A stretch of DNA of 64,000 nucleotides from Mesaphorura yosii (Eukaryota; Arthropoda; Collembola; Poduromorpha; Tullbergiidae). Under the pieces are notes generated by a model, which saw nothing but the letters and a program-made list of their open reading frames with translations, searched no databases and was not told where the DNA came from. Made by a program: the position numbers and the translations under genes. This document shows positions 1-11,200 of this stretch, one piece after another. The stretch covers positions 1 to 64,000 of the forward strand of contig WIXG01000018.1 in the NCBI GenBank assembly GCA_009869945.1, read 5' to 3'. Numbering within the stretch: the first letter of the stretch is position 1; each line of letters starts with the position of its first letter.

Positions 1-40
1 ACGCAGAAATATTAATTTGGAATAGTTTTGAAAAACTTAC

Positions 41-100
41 CTTTTGGCGGTACCACGCGGCACCTGCTGGTGCACCAGGTGCCCCAATCGGGGCACACAT
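41..100 (-). CDS. First coding exon of an unrecognised gene (partial, runs off the left edge)
   Basis: On the minus strand an ATG at 98-100 opens a 20-codon reading frame (Met-Cys-Ala-Pro-Ile, then Gly/Ala/Pro-rich, ending AWYRQK). It runs straight into a consensus donor (AAAAG|gtaagttt, exon edge at 41). The remaining exons lie beyond the left edge. The poly(A) signal of the upstream same-strand gene TMEM242 lies at 253-258, so this gene would begin within about 150 bp of it. I do not recognise the family from 20 residues. The start and donor together make a real first coding exon plausible but not certain; it could also be part of a 5' leader. Confidence 0.4.
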
Positions 101-252
101 CTTGGACTTGTGACTTTGCGAAGTAAGAATAATTTATTTTTCACGACAAAGTCAACGGAGTTTAAAAAAACAAATATTCAGAAAAACCCGGGTGACGCGG
201 TTCAGCCTGTCAATAATAAAATGACTTAATTGGCCATTTTTAAATACCTGAC

Positions 253-258
253 TTTATT
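253..258 (-). promoter_or_regulatory. Poly(A) signal of TMEM242
   Basis: AATAAA on the minus strand (TTTATT on plus), about 110 bases past the TMEM242 stop codon. The position fits a short 3' UTR. Assigned by motif and position only. Confidence 0.5.
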
Positions 259-368
259 TTGAAGTTCCTTCTTTTAGGTGACATTTTCATTTCTTCCAGT
301 CTACATTTTCGTGGTGCCATTTTCCTTTTTTCCGGTTGTACTAAACTCAAAATATTGTGGTAATAAAT

Positions 369-853
369 TCATTGGTTTTTCCGGTGACAAATTCGTTTAA
401 GTTGGTGATAATTTAATTGCAACCCTTCCGGATTGCTGCTTACATCTGATACGCCAAGAAGTTTCCATGTCGCAAATGCTAATAACCCGGTGCCACAGAT
501 TGCGTAGAATGTGCCCCATCTTAGCGCCCTAAAAGCTAAACTCATGGCTTCATTGTGAACTTTATGTACAGACTGCTGGACAGGGATCTTGTCAAATGCT
601 TCAGATTCGTGCTTCTTAGCATTGGAAATTGCTCGTGAGAATCCAACAATTGCCGACACGCCAGTTACCCCGATTAGGAACGCGGCTTCTGCTAACAGAA
701 TACAAGGTTTTAGAGTTTGACCACAGTGCTACAACAGCACAATTGCGTACCTTTCCATTTCTCTCGAAATACGTGAGTTAATGAATTTGGGTTTGACGAA
801 TCGGTGTCCAGATGAGAACTTAGACTGGAAGCACCATCACCCGTGTTGCTCAT
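369..853 (-). CDS. TMEM242: TMEM242 homologue, mitochondrial inner-membrane assembly factor
   Basis: Two coding exons: 751-853 (ATG at 851-853) and 369-688, split by a 62-base intron (donor gtacgc, acceptor gttagcag). They join in phase 1 to give 140 residues, matching the human protein's length of about 141. Residues 1-34 are a Ser/Asn-rich N terminus. Residues 36-55 form a first hydrophobic segment (AAFLIGVTGVSAIVGF). Residues 85-114 carry the family core (LAFRALRWGTFYAICGTG, then WKLLGV), which aligns closely with vertebrate TMEM242. The family is known as an inner-membrane factor that helps assemble the ATP synthase c-ring and complex I. The ATG chosen is the first in frame after upstream non-coding sequence. 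The C terminus is short and basic (RICHRKNQ). Confidence 0.9.
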
Positions 854-2216
854 GCTGGTGATGCGTGGGCAAATTCACGGGTATTACGCTCCTAATGCTT
901 GCCGTCTTAGATCAAAGAATTTGATCAGTAAAAGTCGTCAATTCAGTCCTCGCATCTTGACTGACTAGTGAAGGCACGACACTGGTGGAGGTTTTATTGA
1001 GGACAGCAGAACTTAACAGATTTATTCCAGGTCACTATCATCTCCATCTCACATGAAAATCCTTTCAAAATATTACTTCTCTGGTTTCAGTTCATGCGTG
1101 TTTCATTCGCGCTAATTCGTTGTGATGTGACTGAGACGAAACTTGAGTGGATTCTCAACATTCACGGTAGCCTTCCTCCGTGTCCGACACGTGCGTGCTT
1201 CTCATCGCAGCAGGCCAAAACGTCTGATTAAATATGATTAAATTAATCATTCGCCAGTTTGCCCCTCAATATGAAGCAGTCTCTGAGTTTCAGACTCCAA
1301 AATAATCTGCGGCTCCATTCATAGAAAAGAGATTTTATTGATTTATCACGTTTCAAAGTTTAACATCAAGTTCACATTTCCTAACTAGACATCCAATGAT
1401 GACTGGTAAGCAATCCATGATCACAAAGAACTAGATTTGACATCTGATTGTCATTCAATCCAACTATTTGTTGCGACTCAAATTAGTTTAGTTAAGAATT
1501 TTCGAAAATATAAAACTGTACTCACATTTGAATATGACGACATAAATCATAAAGCGTACCACACACTTGATTTCTAACTTCTGGACCATTCAATTCATCC
1601 GATTCATGCTAAAGCGGTCGAAAACTTATCCTTACGGAAAATAGTTTCTATTCTACTCCAACTATCAATTAGCATGTGAGGCCAGCATTTAATATTCCTA
1701 CTTTGGCTCAAGTTTTACATTTAACTAATCTTATGCAATGCCCACGAAGAATCGTTGCTACATACTCTCATAAGTTATCTAATCACATGCTGATAAAATT
1801 ATTCATTGTCGGAAAGATCAACAGAGAGAGATAAAGAATTAAAGTTGCATATTTTCAACTCCTTGGAGCGGGCTGCCTTACTTAAGGGTACACTACTTTA
1901 CCATTATGATCATTATGACTGCAGCACAATGCAGTAACGACAGTCAACTTAATCAATTGAAAGAATTGGTCCTTCTTAGGCAAAAGCCTGAAGAATAGCG
2001 AAAATTAACAGAGTTCTATGATTCCTAGACGTGACACAGTAAATATTTAGTGGTGCCATCGGCTTGCGAATACAATACAATAGGCTTGTTTTATTGCATA
2101 CACTAATTAGTAGACATTACTTTACGCCTGTTTGATATCTACAGATCTACTGTGGTATCTTATAATCTTAGCGGATTTCGAAATGTTGGGCTTAGCATAT
2201 GCATTTTAATTGCTAG
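854..2216. other. Intergenic region between TMEM242 and the Dpr gene 3' end
   Basis: AT-rich and without a supportable reading frame. It holds the TMEM242 promoter and leader (near 854-1000) and the region beyond the Dpr poly(A) signal. I saw no RNA gene, transposon or long repeat. Confidence 0.5.
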
Positions 2217-2222
2217 TTTATT
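2217..2222 (-). promoter_or_regulatory. Poly(A) signal of the minus-strand Dpr gene
   Basis: AATAAA on the minus strand, about 60 bases after the stop codon at 2283. This supports 2283-2656 as the terminal coding exon. Motif and position only. Confidence 0.5.
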
Positions 2223-2282
2223 GTGTCTCTTTGGATATGTTGGCTGTACACCACAAAAATACTACTAAATTAATGTGAATGT

Positions 2283-5200
2283 TTACCTGTACAGAAAGTG
2301 TAGGTCATTCTTGGCGAACAATTTCGTACTGTGGATATGGGTATACTGCGACTCGACAAGTTGTTGCGATATCTGTCTCATATTGGAGCAAGACATAATT
2401 TTATTGTTGCACGGCTGGGATAGGTACTGCTTAGTTAAAAGTGTTTCGCAACTAATTTCGTCAAGCGTCGAACAGAAAGAACGACGCTCCTGCCTGTTTC
2501 CGCGGCTCGCATCTCTAAGTGGAGCCAAGTTCGAACTCTGATGAAGGACACTCCACAAACCTAAGCAAATCACTACGCAAACTAGCCACGCATTTGTGCT
2601 TGAAGTGAGAACGGAATTATTGAGACTTCCATGGTACATGGCAGCTGGCTTCTCTCCTATTCGAATTTCAAAGAAAACAAAAATATTGTTGAAATGTCTG
2701 AACTCACATTTGACATCCGCCTGACAAGTCAATCCGCTTACCGTTTAAGATATGAACGGTGATGCTCGTAGGCCGAGCATTGGAAGGTACACATGAGTAG
2801 TTGCCGGAGTCAGTCTTCTGGGCGTCTTCGATCATGAGGACGCTCTTCTCCGCGTCAGAGTTGACAATGACTCCTCGCACCTTGTCGTAGTTGATCATTC
2901 GTTCATTGTGGTACCAAAACACGAACACTGGTGGCTCTGTGCTGTCTCTCAGGACACATATGAGTTCGAACGTGCTTCCGCTGCGGACATGCTTGTCGGG
3001 CTCGCCTAGAATCTCTGCTCGAGCCTCTGTGAATGAAATAACTCAGTCAGGTTCGGATTCAAATGAAAACAAGGCAAGCTGATCTTTTAAGTCTAACTGA
3101 AGACTCACCAACTATGCGAAGAGTTACAAAAATACTTGATGGTGGATGTGTTGAAATTTGGCATTCGTACTCGCCTTCGTCCCTCTGTTTCGCGTACTTA
3201 ATGTGCAGCTCCCAGTTCTATCAAAAATAGGGTTAATTAGAACTGAGATTCTAGCATTGATTGAAATGTTCACACACATTTAAGACGTATGCTAACAGAG
3301 GTTAGCATAAAAATCGTGAGCAACGTAATGAATAAAATGATAAATAAAGCATGCATGATGACGAAGACAAGGTTTCTTGAGCATAGTGATTTATTTACCT
3401 GTGTCATGCGGCTGTAGGACACGTAAAATCGGTCATCGTGATTGATCGTCCCGATTCCGACTGTCAGTAAACTGTAGTCTCGACGCCTCATCCATGAAGC
3501 CTGGAAAGGAAGCACACATTAATGTAATGTGTTGAGAATAATTTAATGCGTGAGAAAGTGCGCCTAGCTCATCACAACGGCAGAGTTGGTTAACATGATA
3601 GAGAGGTTAAATCCGCACACTATTCAGGTAGAAATTCCCTCGACGGCTAATTCGGAGACTGCCAACGCATTGACAACAGGTGATAGTTTACCATCAACTT
3701 CTGCAAGAAGGGGAGAGCGTTTATTTGTTGACACCACACCCACAATTCACAATGCACCGCATCACAAGTCCGATACTTTGCAGAATGGGAAAAGTCAACT
3801 TTCTCTGGGGAAGAGCGCAAGAAGCGTCGCATGCAGTTTCCTCCGAAGACTTAAGTTTTGCTCTAACTCCACTCACACAAGCTGCACGTACGATTTGTGT
3901 ACGATTTTAAGGTGAGTTGACAGCTAGCAAGACAGGAGTACGCGAAAGATTCCATTTTAAGTTTAAGTTATGTGTGAGTGCGAGAATGTATTGCTGAATT
4001 TGAAGCAAATAATACACAAACTTTTTTCATGTAAAAGGAAACCTATTTACAGTGCATAAGCGATTCGAAGAAGAGAGTAACATAAAGTTTTGCACTTTAT
4101 CTTCACTTCTTCATGAGCCCTTGTTATTATTCTTCTTCATCCTTTTCACCAGAGCAAAACTCGAGGCAGAGGCAGACGAGAAAGCCACGAACGAATTGTG
4201 AAAGGAAAACTTTAGGTGACAGGAAATGATAATTAAAGTTTTAGAAACTTTTCCTTCATTTGTGCACCTTCCTGGCTTGCCTGGGATTTTTCTCTCTATT
4301 TACATAGAGTCTTCAATTTTTTCAGTCTCTTAATTCCGCGCACACAGTCCTTGTAATTTTATACCCTGTAATTATTATTATCCTTCTGTCATTCCCTGTT
4401 CACTCTCCTTGCATTCAGAGCTCATTTGAAATACAATACATTGTGTTCGGCTACGCACGTCGCACGGAATTTAAATCTCAGAACTTCGTCCCCCTTTCTC
4501 CGAGTTCCAGAATGCAAATTCTTGAGAAAGAAGACCGCAGCGAAAATAAATTACAAGAAACTAAAACGCAATAAGGAAGTCATAAAATAGTTTGTAACGC
4601 AATTTCCAGGCCGCATTCTCCCAGATTGGATTTTCTAATGTTACGGGATTCAAGTTGCTCATCTTTTTCTATAGCAATAACAATGATCTCGTTTGTGGAC
4701 AATATGTATTTCCTTGAGCTGCGTAAACTCAATTAGTCATCTGTCGTTCATCCCAGAGTTTTGAGCTGTATCGCTCGTTCTATTTAAAAGATGGACACTC
4801 CACCCTTCGATTCCAAGTGATCATTGGCATGAGTCATTTGAATTTCAATCACGGCCAATAGGCCATAAAAGATCTCATAGTCCGTAACCGTGAGGAAACA
4901 ACTGCACCAATTCCATAAGACCGAAGATTAAGAATCGATTCATGTGAGCGAGCAGAATGGCAAACAAGGCATGACCGAAAAAAGTAAATAGGATTAGACA
5001 ATCATCATGCCTAGCAGGACCCGAAGAATTTCGTGCTTCAAATCAATTACGAAAGCAAACTTGAACGGGTTACCGTTTCTTTCTCGCATGCTGCAAATCG
5101 TTACCTGGCATAATTCATTATGCAAGGTCAAATCTTGCATACGTACGGCCATGTAAGTTTTCGGTAGCACCTTAAATTGTCCAAAGGCTTTTGGACAATG

Positions 5201-8200
5201 TGCATGTTTTATTCTTCGGGCGTCGTTTTTAGAGTCGATATGCAAATTGTCCTTTTTTCGAAATCCGGTTTGGACAATTTGCATTCTGTGATAGACACGG
5301 AGACTTATGTAACTTTTTCTTTCTCTTGCAACATGCGTGTGAATTTGAGTGGTGCTGATTTTCTTGACGTTTCCATAATGGAGAATGTCAACTTCCAAAA
5401 TATGCAAACAGAAGTCGCAATCCCAGTCGTTTGTAAGAAGAAAACCTAATTTTAATTTAAACGCGAACGAACATGCCCGAAGTTTCGCCAGATCAGAATT
5501 TTACACTTTTTTATGTATCACGCACGTCATGTACAAGTGCTGTGGATGCAGCCAGAAGCATGTTTGACTTCTGAGTCATCATTGCCAGCATTGCAGTGTT
5601 TCTGTCCCGTGAACGCATGTCGCGTCATAAACATGTTACTCATCAGCTCATCTTGTCTCAACTGTGAAAACCGCTTACACCAACAAAATCGAAATAGAAA
5701 AATAAAAATGGGGCTAAAGAAAAAAATATTGGCACAAGATTATTAAACGAACTTTTACGACCTCCCAATTCATAAATAAATTTTGTTGTCTGCGTTTTGG
5801 AATTCCTGATTTTTATGTGAGCCTCGCGACACTGATTTAAATTCGGGAATGGGATTCCTCTCATACAGGTGAGAAAATTTGTATTGCAATGACTTCTATC
5901 AATATTACTGAATGGCTGCTGTAGACGTTGGTGGTCTTTGCAGTAAGGCGTTCTACTGTGAACGCTCATGCAGGCAGGCAGGAAGTTGCTAAACGATTTC
6001 AGCGTTCAGGAAGACTCTCAAACACAAGTTGGGCGGAATCATCAGACGTGGGTCCACAGTTAACTTGCAGCATCGCCCGAAAATTCGATCTCGGATCTGT
6101 CGCCGTGCCATGCCTTACCTGCCATCAACTTTGATTAAAGTAAATAGTTTTGAGCGGATAAGTCGTCCTCTTTCCACTTTTACTTTAGGAGGGATTGGAA
6201 AATAATTCCAGCCTCAGTCACAGGCTAGTCTATTGTGCCTCGTACTAAAAGACGAATCTAAAAAATAGTTTCTTCATATTTTAAAGTGAAAGTGCGCTCG
6301 GCTGGAAAATTGTTACTTTCCTCCTCTTTATCTACCTTCACTTCCCTCTGTATTAAGTACGAAATCTTCTTTCCCAAATTTGAACTCTTGAGCCTTTCTT
6401 CTCTTCTGCCTTTGTGGAGAGCAACTTTACTTACCGAAACCAGGAGAGTCTTTACATAATACAACTTTATTACTGGAATGCCGCTTTAGTTCATTTAAGG
6501 AGGAAACCAAAGCAAGTAGAAGAATTTAAAAACAAAGCGGCTGTAATAATGAGCGATGATGCATTTATTTCGGGTGCGGGTCTGCTCAGCCTCTTCTGAA
6601 TCGACTGCTCGACTGCGTGTCCACATCTGTAATCCTCGCACGTGCTGACTGCTCACGCACAAACATCAATAAGGCCGTGCAAGAGGCCTTTAACGCGTCA
6701 AGCGGAAGAAAGGTTTCATTACTTATTCGCTAACCTCATGTTTGTTAATATCCGAAAGTTGCATTGCGATGAAAAGTTCGGGTAAGAGCTCGTGGAGTCT
6801 GAGTGGGATCCCGGAGGTAAACGAACCCCAGGACATTAGTGGTTTCGAAAATTCATAAACATTAGAATTTATTAGCTAACTCTAATGGAGATCAGTTTCT
6901 CATTCCGTCCGCATACAATATATTGCACTCGGCATTCGGTGCCAAAACGAATGGGCTGGCTGTTACGCGTACAACTATTTCATTTTGTTATTAGACATTT
7001 TTGATTCATGAGAATGTGAATAACTTTGAGAAAGAGAAACCAAAAGAAAAAACATCTCATATCACACTAACACGAATTACGTTTCCCATTCCCTCTTGCA
7101 GCTGGTGAAAATAAATAACTTTTCAGTCTACAAATAGTTACTGGGTTTATAAATATAATAAAATTTAATATAGACTGACTGTGCGTATTTCATATCGGCC
7201 TCGCGTTCACCGCGGTGCGACGCATTCTCAGGCACGAACTCGACCAACTCGAACCTCATGTCGGATGGGCTTCAGTCTTGAGAACGGTAGCAAATGTAAG
7301 AACCGTAAGCACCGTTCTACAGTTCGTGTGGAGAAGATCATGTGCTGCGTCTTTATGATACTCAACCAACTGGAACTCATAAAAATATAATAAAAATAAA
7401 AGAATGGAGAGTAAGAATTCTGAGAAGAGGAGTTCGGATTTGAAATGTTCCTGCGAGAGGCCGTAATATAATTCAAATTTGTTCTTATGCAGTTAACCTT
7501 CCTGCCTGTCTAAGACGTTACATCTGGTAACGTCCCTTTCGTAGCCACGTTACGTTCGTTACTCGTCGTTTAATCGACAGGGAACTGATGACGGATTATA
7601 TTCCTGCCACGCATTTTGTGTAATCCTCTTACCCGCGCCGTATTTTTTGTAAATCTTTCGCGTTCCTTTACTTTACAGTAATTCCATGAACTGCAACTTA
7701 TCTGACTGTAAACGAGATAACAGCAGACGAGAGATTGAGCCCCTCAAACTTTTGATGGTGTTTGCCATGTGTCACGCTAAATTTGGAATATAAATGAGGG
7801 TAATCGTAGAGATAAATAGGCGGACAAATGGTGGCAATAAATAATACGAGCATATTTGACAACTGCTTTAAACTCGAGAGCTGGTAGTACACGAGGAGGC
7901 TGGAAAGAATTTCAGGGGTTGAATTTGGTTCTCACTCTGTGAAGAGAATTGTCCGCAATAACTTTTAAAAAGTTTGAGTTTTGTGTCCTTCAAAAAGTAT
8001 TTAATGTTTTCATGGCCTAATTTAGAAAGCAGCAATCGTTCCCTGGCACAACTTGCTACTTCGTGGTGGAGGGCTTAAGATAAACCCTGATACGGTGAAC
8101 ACAAAAGGAAATCAATGCATGCATGCTTGCCTGTGTTGGCGGCGATAGAGAGGTCAGGCGATCGAAGTCGTGCTCAATGTGTGCGTAGTGTACACAGGGA

Positions 8201-11200
8201 ACGTTTATTAACACCGTTGTTTACGGAATACGAAATCTTTTGTCCTTCTCCACAAAAAATTGCAAACACAAGCGAAGCACCGAACGACAGAGAGAAAGGA
8301 TTAAGTAAAAGAGGAGAATGGAGGGAAGCCAAGCCAAACTTTTTGTATGGGAGTCTAACATTTTTGTTTAATGGATAAGTTGTGTTTTGTCTAAATATAA
8401 CCGGGAAAGGCACGTCGACGTCGTGATACATGAAAGAGGAGAAAGTTGAAAGAAAGCAGATGATAATGGCAATGGCTTCTTCGTGCAAGGCATAACATAC
8501 AGGCCGAGCCAGGACCAGGTCTGGTGCGGGTGCTGGTACGTCCTTTCCTTTCACTTGCTGTCTCAAGAAAGGTTACGTTATAATGAAATTTTCCCTTCTG
8601 AATCGACTTATTATTTCATTCTTGAGACCTTGTCGTACAGGTCACATGTACCACCGAACAATAGGTCGCTGCAACAAAGGAGAACAGCCGAGCAGCAATC
8701 AGTTGTCAACAAGAACAGAACACGAGCAGGTTAATTTTGATATATGAAATATGAACGCCTTTGTCTCGTGTCTTGCGGTACGTCCACCAAAACTTGGTCA
8801 GCATTGTATTAACTATGTGTCTGAATCAGCGGCAATAGAATCAATATTTTTAAGAAATCATGTTCAAAATGCTGGACTGTGGCTTGCGCTATCAACTTGT
8901 ACTTGTATATGAAAGTAAACATAGGACTGAGGCTGACGCGTTGGAGGCTTGAGGAAAGCGGCAGATCTTGGAAGTTGGAGCACATATTGTGTCTAACGAA
9001 GCAGAAACCATCTAATCAAGCAATATCTCTTTTCCTCGCCCGACTTGACTCCCCACACTTACACAATCTGTATCCAGCGCTTCGTTCGCTCCCATCTGTG
9101 TTTACTTTTATATTGATGGACGTGAGTTTATTATTTTCTTTGTCTGACAGCATTCGCCGTAACTCCAGCCGAGTCGGAGTTCATAATTTCATTACCCAGC
9201 CTGCGTGGCCGTCCAACGATAAAGTTTATTGAACTATAAAGTTTGCGCGCGCGTAGCAAGCAGTCACACTTTGGATGTTTCATTAGTCAATGGAATTAAA
9301 TGCTACGCACTTATCAAATGACAAGGCCCAGAACTTACCACCCCGTGGCCAAGATTCTTCACCACGCACGGCAGTATTGCGGTGCTTCCTATTTGAGCCA
9401 CGACGACAGTCGAATTCTCCGTCATAAATAATGGCTCCGAGTACGCCTTGTCGACAACTTTTGATCCTGAGGATCCTGAAGACGCTGAGAAAGACGGTGC
9501 GACGAACGGGCTTATATTGGGCAGACCGGCAGCACCTTCATCCAATAAACCGATGATTTCACCACGAAAACTTCGCTGTGAACGCGCTCGATGTTGTTTT
9601 GGATGATTGCTTCTAATCTCTTTCACTCTGTGTCCATTATGATGCTTCATATCCCGGAGGACCGCGGAAGACGAACGCAGTTCTTGATCGATTTCCCGGG
9701 ATGTGTCTGTCAAATTAAGAAATAAAATACACCATGAAGTCTTTGCTATAGGCGAGTCATGAGAATTTGAAGAACATTCTTTCAGGTCTCAACAAACATG
9801 AGTTCAGCGAGTCTCGATTATTGACTTTAGATCTACATAAATTCCAATTCTTACATCACGAAAGACATCAAGAGAGTAAAATTATTGTCCCAGTTTCGGT
9901 TCGTCAGACGAACATTAACTAAATGTGAAAATAAACGCGAGTTTCAGACTTTTAGCTTGATGTGAAACTGAGAGAGCCGAAATCAGAAGTACCTCGCACA
10001 TTTTTGTCTGAAGTCTTTCGGTATGGTTTTCGTTTTCGCGAGGGAAAATCTAATTTTTCTTGAGATAGCCGTAGTGACAGTCGTATGACTCAAACTTCCT
10101 CTTTCTCTGTTCCGCACTATGCAGAGACTCGCAAGATAAATGACGGACAGACTACCCGCATGTTCGTGAAGTCATCTTTTCCACTTTCACCCAGCGATGA
10201 ATCTTAGTCACTTCTGTCATCATCAAGACAAAATAAGGCGTGATATCAGACCGCTCATTATTCAAGTCATTATTTTGATGATTCTTCAAATCTCACGGAG
10301 TGAAATGAAAGTGTTGGTGAATATTCATACGGTACAATGGCAAAGGAGAGCCATGTGCCGTGATTTCGTGGTTCTGACCGCTAGATTCTGTCTCGTTGAG
10401 GATTCTGTTTTGCCCGCAATTCGGATGGCTTTATTTCATATAGACCACTGGTTTGGATCTGATTGAACGCTTGAATGCCTTTCACTTTCCTTATATTTTG
10501 GTTCAACCCGACATGTGTCTGGACTTCTCGCATTGCTCAGCATTGTATTATTTTGAGAATCCTCCGGAGAGTCGGATCAATTTCTTCCAGACGAATGAAT
10601 TGCCTGTCTATTTTTATTCTTTACAAGTTCTATTCCTCGTGGCCTTCCATTCCTTATGATGCAGGTGTGGGTGTGATGCACCGACATGACAGCGCGTCGG
10701 CATTTGCAATGCTAGTGTAGTGTGCATTAACAGCCTGACCTTCCTTGGCCCTTCCTGGTCCAAGTTGTGATATTTACCATTAAATCCAACAAGCTTAGAC
10801 TTTAGCTGCTCTGTTAATCCGAGTGAATGAGGTCTCCAGCCTTCCGCGGCGGTGAAATTTATGACACGACAGAAAGAAATCGTATTGCAAAACTCAACTA
10901 ACGCATCTAAAATCTAAATTGGGTCAAACGTTATTGCTTGCGTTACGAAACTGTTGTCCTTAAGCAAGAATCATGGCCCGTTCGCCATTTGCGTAGCGAC
11001 AGCACCGGAACAGTAAACAGACCCAGGATGTTATGCTTTCTGACGCAGAAAAATAATGTTCTTGTCAAGCTCCTCTTCTCATGCATTCCCTAACTCGCTG
11101 TTGCTCTCTGATGTGTGCCTTCAGCAATAATGCAGACGTTGAAGTCGAAATAAGTTCATCGTGGCATTAAAATAGCAACATGCTACACGTAACCGAGCAG

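Noticed and set aside
44-229. 61-codon plus-strand frame at the left edge
   Set aside because: It is the opposite strand of the minus-strand exon that has a matching ATG and splice donor.
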